From NCBI RefSeq assembly GCF_000296215.2, contig NZ_CP013949.1, positions 7,681,501 through 7,745,500 on the forward strand: a stretch of 64,000 nt of DNA. Direction: 5' to 3'. The position numbers and the translations under genes were made by a program. Below, piece by piece: positions 18,781 through 28,807 of this stretch (position 1 is the stretch's first letter; each line of letters starts with the position of its first letter). The notes beneath the pieces were generated by a model. The model had not been told where the DNA came from and made no database searches. It was given only the letters and a program-made list of their open reading frames with translations. Source of the DNA: Bradyrhizobium sp. CCGE-LA001 (GTDB taxonomy: Bacteria; Pseudomonadota; Alphaproteobacteria; Rhizobiales; Xanthobacteraceae).

Positions 18781-21700
18781 TCACCACGTGTAGCGCACGA
18801 GGCCCTTGCCGGCATAGGAGCGGGTAACGTTCGAGAACTCGCCCTCGAAGGTCACCGACGCGGACCAGCCGTTCATCCAGTTCATCTGCGCCGATGCCGT
18901 GGTCAGCGCGGAATCGCGCGCCTGAGCGGCGCCGTTCACGACGAAGGCCGATCCGGGCAGGGTCTGAAACACCGCGCCGACGGTCCGATCCGGATTGTAG
19001 TCATGCGCCCAGGCTAGGCGGCCGCGGAGAGTCACCAAGCCCCCGGGCGCGGCAAACGAATTGTCCGCGCGCAGACCGAGCTCGGTGCGGGTGCTGGTCA
19101 CATCCTTGGCGGCATAGTTGAGGGCGAAGACGTTGCTGCCGGCCACGGCGAACTCCGAATAGCCCGGTAGACTGAACATGGTGGCCTGGAGCGCTGCATA
19201 AGGCGTGACGCCGACCCATTGCATGGCGTAGCGATACCCGCCCTCGACGCGGCCCGAAAACGCGTTGGTATTGAACTGGGCGCGCAGCTGGTCGAACCCG
19301 GCGGCGGTGACGATGCGATTGGTGGTGACATCCTGCCAGCCATAGGCCAGCGCAGCCGTCACATAGGCGGGACCAGCGGTGTGACGCACGAACGCGCCGG
19401 CCTGGAACAAGTCGGAGCGGCCCCAGCCGAGGCCGTTGACGCCGAAGCTGGTGGCCCCGCCGGCAAGCGCGAAACCGGCGACGGTCGACGGGGAGAAGCG
19501 GTAGTCGAGACCGACGGCCGTGCCGTAGACACTGCTGGTGGTGTCGTTCGAGCCGAGCGCGGCGTGGCCGTCGGTGGTCTGCGAACCGCCATAGCCGGCC
19601 GCCCAGACATCCCAGCGCTGCTCGAAGGTCGCGGCCGGTGCCTTGCGGTAGATCGAGGCGAAGGCGTCGCGGGCATCCCTGCGACGTGCGGCGTATGCAT
19701 TGGCGCTCGCATCATCGGCATATGGCATCGCACCGGACATGCCGCTCCGTCCTGAATTGTAGACATCGGTCAGCAGGCCGAGAAACAGGTTCATCGCGTT
19801 GAACGTCGTCTGCTGCGAGCCTGTCGCGGGTTCACCGGAAGCCTGCGTCAAGCCGTTGGGACCGAGACCCGCGAATTCGGCTCGCAGGAAACCATTGCTG
19901 TTGAAGAAATTCTGAAGCGTGGTGGCGACGTTCTTCTGATTGATGTTGAGTGCGTACTTCGCACCATAGTCCAGCGTGAAATTGAGATGGACAGTGCCGC
20001 TGGGATCCACGGTGGTCGTGCCGATGAGACCACCGGGGGCGGCAACGCCGGTAAAATTGCCGGCTGCGGCGCCGGAAAACTGCATGATGGTGTATTGGGG
20101 CAATATGGTGCTGCCGGCGTAGAGCGAGACGCCGACATTGCCGTTCAGGGTCACGTTGCCCAAAACGTTGGCAAAACTCGCGGTGCTTCCGCTACCGACC
20201 TGAACGAGGTACAGCGCACCGGACTGGAAGGCGAGGTCGCCTTGAACCCACATGCTCGAACCCGGCCCACCATCGCCGGGCGCATAGATGCCGCCATTGG
20301 CGATGACGGTATTGCCGACGATTCCGGCACCGAACAGCGCGCCGCCCGCGTTCACGGTGGTGAGGCTCGACTGCGAGATATTGCCGTCGACCCGGAGGAC
20401 GCCGCCGTTCACGGTCGTCGTGCCGGTATAGGTATTGGTGCCAGAGAGGATCAGCGCGCCGTTGCCGACCTTTTCCAGCGAGCCCGGACCAGCAGGACCG
20501 CAGCTGCAGGGATCAAAATCGCCGATGACACCGCTGGCCTCGGTCGTGCGGTTGTTGCCCCCGACGACGAGGGTGTTGCCGCCACCGATATAGTAGAAGC
20601 CGTTGCCTTCGATCGAGCCGGCCGTGACGCGGCCGTCGCCGTTGGGACCGATGCTGACGCCGAAATTGACGATGCCCGTGTCGGTCGTGATGAAGCGCGC
20701 AGTGCCGCCGGTGGAATTATCGTAGAATTCGGTCTTGCCGCCGTCCTTGGTGACGATGGTGGCATTGCCCGCCGTGGTGAACGCGCCGAAATTGGTCCGG
20801 CCGCCGGACTCGTTGATGATCGTCGCGTTGCCTGCGGTCGCGGTGTCGGATCCGGTCATCGTACCAAAGACGGTTCCGCTGAGATCATTGTTCACGATGG
20901 TCGCCGAGCCCGCCGAGGATTGCTCGATGAACACGGTGCCGCCGCCATTGTAGTTGGTGATGCTGGCCATGCCCGCATTGGTGCGGCCGAAGAAGCCGGT
21001 CAAGCCGCTATCGTTGATGATGGTCGCCCGGCCAGCCGTCGCGGTGTCGGTCCCGCCTCCCGTCAAATCGCCAAAGTACAGCTGGCCTCTGTTGGTGATC
21101 GCCATTGAGCTGGCGGAGGTCGCATTGCGAAACGTGGTCAGGCCGGAGAGCTCATTCAGGAGCAACGTAACTCCCGACATGTCGGCATTGACGACGTTGA
21201 AGAGACCCTCATTGATGACAGCGCCTATGATGCTGGCGGTATGGGTCACGTCACCGAGCTGAAGCGAGCCGCAGTTGCAGATGAAAGTGCCACCGGCATA
21301 TGTGTTCGCACCCAACAGCGCCAGGAAACCGGGCCCGTCTACGGTGATGCCGCCGCTGCCGGTGATGCGCGACGCGATCGCCGCCGACGGGTCCCCAGTC
21401 CCTGTGACATCGTTGGTGACGAACGTGGTGCCGCCCGGGGCGAGCCTGAGGTCGCCGCCCTGGATCGTATAGATCGAACCGTCGCCGGTGAGGTCGAAGC
21501 CCACGAGACTGGTCAGCTGCACGCCGGTCGGCGTGACGGTCACCGTCCCGCCCATTGCCGGCGTCGAAGGACCGCCGCTGCCGAACATCGTGCCGGCCGA
21601 CAACGGATCGTAAGCGGTGCTGATCGAGCCGGATAAGTCGGTCCAGTTGGTGGTGGTGGCGTCCCAGACGCCGCCGCCGCCGTTGACGGCACCGTTCGGT

Positions 21701-21852
21701 GTGGTCTGCGATCCATTGAAGTACTGCTGGGCTCCGGCCGGGGTCGTCACGACAGCCACGCCCAGGGCAAGGCTCACCCCAAATGCCGCGCGCATGGTCG
21801 TGCAGCTCCGGCGCGAGCAACCGAGCCCACTCGATGGCAACCAAGCCCCCAC
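18781..21852 (-). CDS. autotransporter with beta-barrel domain
   Basis: 1023 residues. Start is GTG at 21852, after gagggga; an ATG at 21795 (MRAAFGVSLAL) is a plausible alternative. Signal peptide ends near GAQQ. The passenger (about residues 45-740) is beta-helix-like with many AGNATIxN and GGxTxF repeats between about 245 and 395, and an autotransporter-associated strand repeat around GALILSGTNTYTGTTTVNGG. The last ~280 residues are the autotransporter beta-barrel, ending with aromatic residue W as in outer-membrane barrels. The product is likely a surface-exposed adhesin or stalk; ligand unknown. Confidence 0.92.
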   Translation of the reverse strand: MGAWLPSSGLGCSRRSCTTMRAAFGVSLALGVAVVTTPAGAQQYFNGSQTTPNGAVNGGGGVWDATTTNWTDLSGSISTAYDPLSAGTMFGSGGPSTPAMGGTVTVTPTGVQLTSLVGFDLTGDGSIYTIQGGDLRLAPGGTTFVTNDVTGTGDPSAAIASRITGSGGITVDGPGFLALLGANTYAGGTFICNCGSLQLGDVTHTASIIGAVINEGLFNVVNADMSGVTLLLNELSGLTTFRNATSASSMAITNRGQLYFGDLTGGGTDTATAGRATIINDSGLTGFFGRTNAGMASITNYNGGGTVFIEQSSAGSATIVNNDLSGTVFGTMTGSDTATAGNATIINESGGRTNFGAFTTAGNATIVTKDGGKTEFYDNSTGGTARFITTDTGIVNFGVSIGPNGDGRVTAGSIEGNGFYYIGGGNTLVVGGNNRTTEASGVIGDFDPCSCGPAGPGSLEKVGNGALILSGTNTYTGTTTVNGGVLRVDGNISQSSLTTVNAGGALFGAGIVGNTVIANGGIYAPGDGGPGSSMWVQGDLAFQSGALYLVQVGSGSTASFANVLGNVTLNGNVGVSLYAGSTILPQYTIMQFSGAAAGNFTGVAAPGGLIGTTTVDPSGTVHLNFTLDYGAKYALNINQKNVATTLQNFFNSNGFLRAEFAGLGPNGLTQASGEPATGSQQTTFNAMNLFLGLLTDVYNSGRSGMSGAMPYADDASANAYAARRRDARDAFASIYRKAPAATFEQRWDVWAAGYGGSQTTDGHAALGSNDTTSSVYGTAVGLDYRFSPSTVAGFALAGGATSFGVNGLGWGRSDLFQAGAFVRHTAGPAYVTAALAYGWQDVTTNRIVTAAGFDQLRAQFNTNAFSGRVEGGYRYAMQWVGVTPYAALQATMFSLPGYSEFAVAGSNVFALNYAAKDVTSTRTELGLRADNSFAAPGGLVTLRGRLAWAHDYNPDRTVGAVFQTLPGSAFVVNGAAQARDSALTTASAQMNWMNGWSASVTFEGEFSNVTRSYAGKGLVRYTW

Positions 21853-22099
21853 GCACTTCCCCTCGCCCCGCGGCGCTCCCAGCGGCGCCGCGTGGAACTT
21901 AGGCCATGAGGACGGCCGGTAGAACTACGGTGCACCGAGAATCCGCCGAAGGGACCGCGTCTCGGGCCGATTCAACAGTCCATGTTGCAACCGCGCCACG
22001 GTTTGCCGCGCGCCATTCCCATTCCGCGCATGCGGCGATGTCTCCGACCCGCAATGCATATGGACGGCCATTCACATCAACGGCCGATCAGGCATCAGG

Positions 22100-23139
22100 C
22101 TAGTAGTTCGACGCCGCCGCCTCGTTCGGAATGCCGTCGATCGGGCACTCGTCGGTCCCCGGCGTCGAGCGGGTCATCGCTTCGACCATGTCGCGCGTGC
22201 CTTCGGGATCGGCGATCCAGTTCTTGTAGAAATCATACGGGCAGGCCGCGACGCCGCGCGGGTTGTCGCCGGAATTGATCATGCCGGTGTAGCCGCGGTG
22301 GACCAGCTTGTAGAGGTGGTTCTGCGACTGGCCGTTGCGGCGCGCGTCGCGGATCAGATGCTTCGACAGCTGAGCGTATTGGATGCCGTAGTCCTCTTCG
22401 CCGCATTCGCCGAGCGTGCGGCCATCGAAGCCGATGATCGCGGAGTGACCGAAGTAGGATAGACGCCGTCGAAGCCGGCCGCGTTGGCGACCGCGACATA
22501 GACGTTGTTGGCCCATGCCATCGCCTTGGAGATCATGACCTGCTGCTCCTTGGCCGGATACATGTAGCCCTGGCAGCGCACGATCAGTTCCGCGCCCTTC
22601 ATGGCGCAGTCACGCCAGATCTCCGGATAGTTGCCGTCGTCGCAGATGATAAGGCTGACCTTCAGACCTTTCGGTCCGTCGGAGACATAGGTGCAATTGC
22701 CGGGATACCAGCCTTCGATCGGCACCCAGGGCATGATCTTGCGATATTTCTGCACGATCTCGCCCTTGTCGTTCATCAGGATCAAGGTGTTGTAGGGCGC
22801 CTTGTGCGGATGCTCCTCGTGGCGCTCGCCGGTGAGCGAGAACACGCCCCACACTTTCGCCTTGCGGCAAGCCTCCGCGAAGATCGCGGTTTCCTCGCCC
22901 GGCACCACGGACGCCGTCTCGTACATCTCCTTGGAGTCGTACATGATCCCTTGCGTGGAATATTCCGGGAAGATCACGAGGTCCATGCCGGGCAGGCCGA
23001 CCTTCATGCCGACGATCATGTCGGCGATCTTGCGGGCGTTGTCGAGTACCTCGGTCTTCGTGTGCAGGCGGGGCATCTTGTAGTTGACGACCGCGACGCC
23101 GACCGTGTCGTTGCTGCTGGAGATGTCACCGTGAAGCAT
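22100..23139 (-). pseudogene. amiE: aliphatic amidase, broken by a one-base deletion
   Basis: The AmiE nitrilase-fold catalytic residues are present in the first frame: E59 (FPEYS), K134 (KYRKIMPW) and C166 (IICDDGN), with E142, at the same numbers as in Pseudomonas AmiE. The frame then shifts after AAGFDGVY near 22457-22460: one T is missing from the expected run tat-tcc-tac-ttc. The remaining codons (SYFGHSAIIGFDGRTLGECGEE, then RGYTGMINSGD and so on) are in the next frame. The total is one base short of a 346-residue family-length gene. Ribosome binding site acaggagc. Part of the amide operon after fmdB. Either a real inactivation, a programmed shift or a sequencing error. Confidence 0.85.
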
Positions 23140-23185
23140 GTCGAGCGCTCCTGTACTCTATTTTGTTTGATGATGGCGTGTGGCG

Positions 23186-23563
23186 TTAGTGGCTGATCAT
23201 CCAGGGACGCGCCGTTGGAAAACCCTTGGCGCCGCTCCTGGACTTGGTCATCAGCCGCGCGGGCTTCTTCCTGTCGGACGCGCCCTTGTCCTTGACGGTC
23301 TTGCCCGACGAACAACAGCCGCAACCCGGGCCGTGCGAGGCCTTGTATTGCGCCAGCGTCTGCGGCGCATGCGTACTGCGCTCGTTGACGGCGTGCGCCT
23401 TGCGCTTCTCCGCCGGCATGCAGAAGAAATTCGGCGCGGTCAGGATCACCCGCGGCGCTAGCGTCTCGCAATGCGGACAGCTTTGCGCGTCGTCGCATTC
23501 CGCCATCGGGCGCAGATCCTTGAAAGGTCCGCAATCATCACAGAGATATTCATACACCGGCAT
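23186..23563 (-). CDS. fmdB: FmdB-family zinc ribbon protein
   Basis: 125 residues starting MPVYEYLCDDCG. Cysteines at 8, 11, 29 and 32 form a zinc ribbon of the FmdB type, and a second pair of close Cys (CGCC) lies further on. FmdB proteins accompany formamidase and are thought to be regulatory or to act as a small accessory protein; the molecular role is not settled. It is between formamidase and amidase genes and belongs to the same operon. Confidence 0.88.
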   Translation of the reverse strand: MPVYEYLCDDCGPFKDLRPMAECDDAQSCPHCETLAPRVILTAPNFFCMPAEKRKAHAVNERSTHAPQTLAQYKASHGPGCGCCSSGKTVKDKGASDRKKPARLMTKSRSGAKGFPTARPWMISH

Positions 23564-23606
23564 TGTTGATCCCTACGTATTTGGTGACCGCGCGTGCGGA
23601 GAGAGC

Positions 23607-23634
23607 CCCTCTCCCCGTAAGAACGGGGAGAGGG
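23607..23634. repeat. 11-bp perfect inverted repeat between fmdA and fmdB
   Basis: ccctctccccg at 23607-23617 and cggggagaggg at 23624-23634 enclose a six-base loop. It is similar to the larger element at 25616-25768 and probably belongs to the same dispersed repeat class. No U-tract follows on the minus strand, so it is not a classical terminator. Confidence 0.72.
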
Positions 23635-23643
23635 AACGCGGCG

Positions 23644-24873
23644 TCATTTGTCCGGCGAGATCGGCATCTGGATATCGCCCGTGATGTGCTTGATCGGCCC
23701 TGCCGCTGAGGGCATCACGTCGAAGTCGAAGATCTCCGTCGGCAGCCACAGCGTGGCGCAGGCATTGGGCACGTCGACCACGCCGGAGATGTGGCCCTGG
23801 CACGGCGCGGTGCCGAGAATGGAATAGGCCTGGGCGCCGGAATAGCCGAACTTCTTCAGGTACTCGATGGCGTTGAGGCAGGCCTGGCGATAGGCGATGT
23901 GGACGTCGAGATAATGCTGCTTGCCGGCCTCATCCACCGAGATGCCTTCGAAGATCAGATAGTCCTTGTAGTTCGGCGTGATCGGCGACGGCTTGAAGAT
24001 CGGATTCTTGATGCCGTATTTCGCCATGCCGTCCTTGATCACCTCGACCTTCAGATGCAGCCAGCCCGCCATCTCGATGGCGCCGCAGAAGGTGATCTCG
24101 CCGTCACCCTGGCTGAAATGCAGATCGCCCATCGAGAGACCGGCCCCCGGCACGTAGACCGGGAAGTAGATCTTGGAGCCGCGGGAGAGATCCTTGATGT
24201 CGCAATTGCCGCCATGCTCGCGTGGCGGCACGGTGCGCGCGCCCTCCGCACCGATCTTGGCCTTCACATCGCCCTTGGCGCGGCCGCCATGGGCCGTCGG
24301 CGCGAACGGTGGATTGGCGAGGCCGGGCACGCGGGTCGGGTTGGTCGAGATCAGCTCGGCCTCGCGCTTATTCCAGGTGTCCAGCATCTTCGGATCGGGC
24401 AGACAGCCGATCAGGCCGGGATGGATCAGGCCGGCGAAGTTCACGCCGGGCACGTGGCGCGACGAGGTGTAGAGACCCTTGATGTCCCAGATCGACTTCT
24501 GCGCCAGCGGGAAATGGTCAGTGAGGAAGCCGCCGCCGTTCTGCTTGGAGAAGAAGCCGTTGAAGCCCCACAGACTCTCCTTGAGCGGACCGACGTCGAG
24601 CAGGTCGACGACGAGGAGATCGCCGGGCTCGGCGCCCTTGACGCCGATCGGGCCGGACAGGAAGTGCACGATCGACAAGTCGATGTCGCGCACGTCGTCC
24701 GCGGAATCGTTGTTCTTGATGAAGCCGCCGGTCCAGTCATAGGTCTCGATGATGAAGTCGTCGCCGGGATTGACCCAGGCCACGATCGGGATGTCGGGGT
24801 GCCAGCGGTTGTGCACCATGTCATTTTCATAAGCCGACTTGGTGAGATCGACCTTGATCAGTGTCTCTGGCAT
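23644..24873 (-). CDS. fmdA: formamidase (acetamidase/formamidase family)
   Basis: 409 residues, close to the ~407 of the methylotroph formamidase. The family core HGGNCDIKDLSRGSKI and GAGLSMGDLHFSQGDGE is intact. It hydrolyses formamide (and perhaps other short amides) to formate and ammonia. The ribosome binding site is ggggag. It is first after the transporter genes in the amide operon, which fits nitrogen scavenging. Confidence 0.92.
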   Translation of the reverse strand: MPETLIKVDLTKSAYENDMVHNRWHPDIPIVAWVNPGDDFIIETYDWTGGFIKNNDSADDVRDIDLSIVHFLSGPIGVKGAEPGDLLVVDLLDVGPLKESLWGFNGFFSKQNGGGFLTDHFPLAQKSIWDIKGLYTSSRHVPGVNFAGLIHPGLIGCLPDPKMLDTWNKREAELISTNPTRVPGLANPPFAPTAHGGRAKGDVKAKIGAEGARTVPPREHGGNCDIKDLSRGSKIYFPVYVPGAGLSMGDLHFSQGDGEITFCGAIEMAGWLHLKVEVIKDGMAKYGIKNPIFKPSPITPNYKDYLIFEGISVDEAGKQHYLDVHIAYRQACLNAIEYLKKFGYSGAQAYSILGTAPCQGHISGVVDVPNACATLWLPTEIFDFDVMPSAAGPIKHITGDIQMPISPDK

Positions 24874-24900
24874 CGAGAGGCTCCCCTTTACTACGGTTGG

Positions 24901-25590
24901 TTAGACGGACAGATATTTCGAGACCTGCGCGGCATCGACGTCGTCGCGCGGATCGTCCCGCACGATCTCGCCGTTCTCGATCACCAGCACGCGGTCGGCG
25001 ATGTCGAGCGCGAAGCTCAGGACCTGCTCGGACACGACGATCGAAAGTCCCTTTTCGTCGCGAATGCGCTTCAAGGTGCGCGCCATATCCTTGATGATCG
25101 ACGGCTGGATGCCTTCGGTCGGCTCGTCCAACAGCAGGACCTTCGGCTTGGTGGCGAGTGCGCGGGCGATGGCCAATTGCTGTTGTTGCCCGCCGGAGAG
25201 ATTGCCGCCGCGGCGCCCTTTCATCTCCAGCAGCACCGGGAACAATTCGTAGATGTCTTCAGGCACCTCGGACCCGCCGGAGACCACGAGCCCGGTCTCG
25301 ATGTTCTCCTTCACCGTCATGGTGGAGAAGATCATGCGGCCCTGCGGCACATAGGCGAGACCCTTCGCGACGCGCTCAAAACTCTTGAGGCCGCCGAGCT
25401 CGGCGCCGTCCATGCTCACCGAGCCGCTCTTCGCGGGCAGGATGCCCATCAGCGACTTCATCAGCGTGGTCTTGCCCATGCCGTTGCGGCCCATGATCGC
25501 CACGATCTCGTTGGGCGCGACCTTGACGTTGAGCCCGTGCAGCACCTCGCTCTGACCGTAGGCGACGTGGAGATCGGAGATTGCCAGCAT
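24901..25590 (-). CDS. urtE: urea/short-amide ABC transporter ATP-binding protein
   Basis: 229 residues. Walker A GRNGMGKTT, signature LSGGQQQQ and Walker B VLLLDEP followed by TEGIQPS are complete. In place of the usual switch histidine there is EQ (VVSEQVL), as is common in the LivF/UrtE branch. It energises uptake by the UrtBC-like permeases. The urt symbol reflects the family; the gene could equally be an amide transporter. The gene is 28 bp from the start of fmdA and 222 bp from urtD across a dispersed repeat. Confidence 0.88.
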   Translation of the reverse strand: MLAISDLHVAYGQSEVLHGLNVKVAPNEIVAIMGRNGMGKTTLMKSLMGILPAKSGSVSMDGAELGGLKSFERVAKGLAYVPQGRMIFSTMTVKENIETGLVVSGGSEVPEDIYELFPVLLEMKGRRGGNLSGGQQQQLAIARALATKPKVLLLDEPTEGIQPSIIKDMARTLKRIRDEKGLSIVVSEQVLSFALDIADRVLVIENGEIVRDDPRDDVDAAQVSKYLSV

Positions 25591-25615
25591 GATGCGCTCC
25601 TAGGCTCGGTATACC

Positions 25616-25768
25616 TTCCTTCTCCCCTTGTGGGAGAAGGTGGCGCGGGCGAAGCCCGCGACGGATGAGGGGTCTGCATCTGCGAATGCGAATGGCAGTT
25701 TGCCTCGCGGAGAGATACCCCTCACCCGGATCGCTTGCGCGATCCGACCTCTCCCACAAGGGGAGAGG
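25616..25768. repeat. mosaic palindromic repeat, family E
   Basis: Left arm ccttctccccttgtgggaga and right arm ctctcccacaaggggagagg are inverted copies, with inner hairpins gcgggcgaagcccgc and ggatcgcttgcgcgatcc. It lies inside the transporter operon, between urtE and urtD, where it may affect mRNA stability. Confidence 0.82.
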
Positions 25769-25812
25769 TGCACCGGCGTTGCCGCCACAGGCTCGCTTGA
25801 CGACATCATTTG

Positions 25813-26568
<756 letters not shown>

Positions 26569-26578
26569 GATGGCTTCC

Positions 26579-27718
26579 TCACTCTGCCGGGGCGCCGTCG
26601 GCGACCGAATTGTCGTTCCAGCCCGGCTTCGGCTTGCGCGAGGCGAACAGCCGATCGATGCGCGGCTGCACGTAATCGGCCCAGAGCCCGGACAGGCCGT
26701 TCGGGAAAGCGAGCACGACTGCGATGAACAGTGCGCCGAGACCGAACAGCCAGAGCTGCGGGAAAGATTCCGACAGGCTGGTCTTGGCGAAGTTGACCAG
26801 GATCGCCCCCCAGACCGCGCCGAAGATCGACATTCGTCCGCCGACGGCGGTGTAGATCACCATCTCGATCGACGGCACGATGCCGACGAAGGAGGGCGAC
26901 ATGAAACCGACATTGAGCGCGAACATGGCGCCGCCGATGGCAGCGAAGACCGCGGCCATGCAGAAGGCGAAGATCTTGAAATTGGCGACGCTGTAGCCGG
27001 AGAAGCGGACGCGATCCTCCTGCTCGCGCATCGCCACCAGGATGCGGCCGAGCTTGGTCAGGCGGATGAACTGCGCGATGCCGATGCAGGCGAACAGCAG
27101 CACCACCTCGACGAAGTACAGGATGACCTTGGCGTGGTCGGGCCGGATGTCCCAACCCTTGAGCGTGCGCAGATCGGTCATGCCGTTGATCCCGCCGGTA
27201 TAGCCCTGTTGGCCGACGATCAGGATGGTGAGGATGGCGGCGACGGCCTGGGTGATGATCGCGAAGTAGGTGCCGCCGACCCGGCGCTTGAACATCGCGG
27301 TGCCGATGATCAGGGCGAAGAGGCCGGGCACCAGGATGATGGCGAGGATGGTGAAGGTGAGGCTGTGAAACGGCTGCCAGAACAGCGGCAGCGACGTGAT
27401 CTGATTCCAGTCCATGAAATCAGGAATGCCCGGCGTCGACTGAATCTTGGTGTTCTCGACGCTGGAGGCCTCGAGCTTAAGGAACATCGCCATGCAATAG
27501 CCGCCGAGGCCGAAGAACACGCCCTGCCCCAGGCTCAGGATGCCGCCATAGCCCCAGCACAGCACGAGGCCGAGCGCGACAAAGGCGTAGGTCAGATATT
27601 TCGCGACCAGGTTGAGGCGGAATACATCCAGCGTCAGCGGCAGGATCACGAACAGCACGGCCGCCAGGGCAATGAAGCCCATGAGCTCGGATCGATTGAA
27701 GAAGCGTGAGTTGATCAT
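26579..27718 (-). CDS. urtC: urea/short-amide ABC transporter permease
   Basis: 379 residues with about ten hydrophobic segments and the LivM/UrtC core WGYGGILSLGQGVFFGLGGY and GGINGMTDLRTLKGW. The cytoplasmic EAA-type loop is typical of branched-chain amino-acid/urea permeases. With UrtB it forms the membrane channel. The urtB stop is 17 bp upstream. Confidence 0.9.
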   Translation of the reverse strand: MINSRFFNRSELMGFIALAAVLFVILPLTLDVFRLNLVAKYLTYAFVALGLVLCWGYGGILSLGQGVFFGLGGYCMAMFLKLEASSVENTKIQSTPGIPDFMDWNQITSLPLFWQPFHSLTFTILAIILVPGLFALIIGTAMFKRRVGGTYFAIITQAVAAILTILIVGQQGYTGGINGMTDLRTLKGWDIRPDHAKVILYFVEVVLLFACIGIAQFIRLTKLGRILVAMREQEDRVRFSGYSVANFKIFAFCMAAVFAAIGGAMFALNVGFMSPSFVGIVPSIEMVIYTAVGGRMSIFGAVWGAILVNFAKTSLSESFPQLWLFGLGALFIAVVLAFPNGLSGLWADYVQPRIDRLFASRKPKPGWNDNSVADGAPAE

Positions 27719-27735
27719 GACTTGCCTGCCTCTCG

Positions 27736-28662
27736 TTATTTACGGACCTTGAGGGCGAAGAGACCCTGCGGCCGCAGCATCAGGATGCCGACGACGGCGA
27801 GCAGCGTGAGCACCTTGGCCATCGAGCCCGACATGAAGAATTCGAGCGTCGATTGCGTCTGCGAGATCGAGAAGGCGGAGGCGATGGTACCGAGAAGGCT
27901 GGCGGCGCCGCCGAACACGACGACGAGGAAGGTGTCGACGATGTAGAGCTGGCCCGACGTCGGCCCGGTCGAGCCGATCATGGTGAAGGCGCTGCCGGCG
28001 ACACCGGCGATGCCGCAACCAAGGCCGAACGTGTAGCGATCCACCTTCTCGGTGTTGATGCCGACCGCGCCGGCCATGATGCGGTTCTGCACGACCGCGC
28101 GCACCTGGCGGCCCCAGCGCGACATGTAGAGAACATAGGCGACGGAAATGGTGATCAGCACGGTGAGACACATCACGAAGACGCCGTTGATCGGCACCTC
28201 GATGCTGTCGGTGACGTGCAGCGAGCCCAGCATCCATTGCGGCAGCTCGACGCCGACCTCGCGCGCGCCGAACACCGAGCGATAGGCCTGCTGCAACATC
28301 AGGCTGAGGCCCCAGGTCGCGAGCAGCGTATCGAGCGGGCGCTTGTAGAGGTGCCGTATCAGCCCCCATTCCACCAGCATGCCCAGCGCGCCGGATGCGA
28401 GAAAGGCCAATATCATTGCAAGGAAGAAGTAGCCGCTGAACAGGCTCGGCAAATAGGCCTGGAAGAAATTGGAGGTCATCCAGGTGACGTAGGCCCCGAG
28501 GATCATGAACTCGCCATGGGCCATGTTGATGACGCCCATCTGGCCGAAGATGATGGCGAGGCCGAGTGCCATCAGGACATAGACGGAGAACAGGATCAGT
28601 CCGGCAAACCCCTGCATGACGAAGATCGAGCCGAGGTCGCCAATCGAATAGTCGCCGAACAT
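27736..28662 (-). CDS. urtB: urea/short-amide ABC transporter permease
   Basis: 308 residues from the ATG giving MFGDYSIGDLGS; the site ggagg lies six bases upstream. It contains the LivH/UrtB core ALGLAIIFGQMGVINMAHGEFMI. The longer in-frame reading to 28743 has no family sequence. The start was chosen on the ribosome binding site and alignment to the usual beginning. Confidence 0.9.
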   Translation of the reverse strand: MFGDYSIGDLGSIFVMQGFAGLILFSVYVLMALGLAIIFGQMGVINMAHGEFMILGAYVTWMTSNFFQAYLPSLFSGYFFLAMILAFLASGALGMLVEWGLIRHLYKRPLDTLLATWGLSLMLQQAYRSVFGAREVGVELPQWMLGSLHVTDSIEVPINGVFVMCLTVLITISVAYVLYMSRWGRQVRAVVQNRIMAGAVGINTEKVDRYTFGLGCGIAGVAGSAFTMIGSTGPTSGQLYIVDTFLVVVFGGAASLLGTIASAFSISQTQSTLEFFMSGSMAKVLTLLAVVGILMLRPQGLFALKVRK

Positions 28663-28686
28663 CCATGTCCTCCGTCGGTAAAGGGT

Positions 28687-28716
28687 CCCGCGTCGCGAGC
28701 AGGTTCGCGACGCGGG
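28687..28716 (-). promoter_or_regulatory. 12-bp perfect stem-loop between urtA and urtB
   Basis: cccgcgtcgcga at 28687-28698 pairs exactly with tcgcgacgcggg at 28705-28716 around a six-base loop. On the minus-strand transcript it follows urtA and precedes urtB. There is no long U-tract (only ccctttacc follows), so it is more likely an mRNA-stabilising or partial-termination element that gives more binding protein than permease. Confidence 0.72.
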
Positions 28717-28807
28717 GGCTTGAGGCATGGACTTGCGATCCACGCCAGGGAGCGGTTTTGCCTTGAGGGAAAGTGCGACGGGCGCCGCGACTTACTGGTA
28801 AGGCTTC

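Noticed and set aside
23607..25768. CRISPR-like array from the repeated ctctcccc motifs
   Set aside because: The repeats are few, inverted and irregularly spaced, with no equal-length spacers or cas genes.
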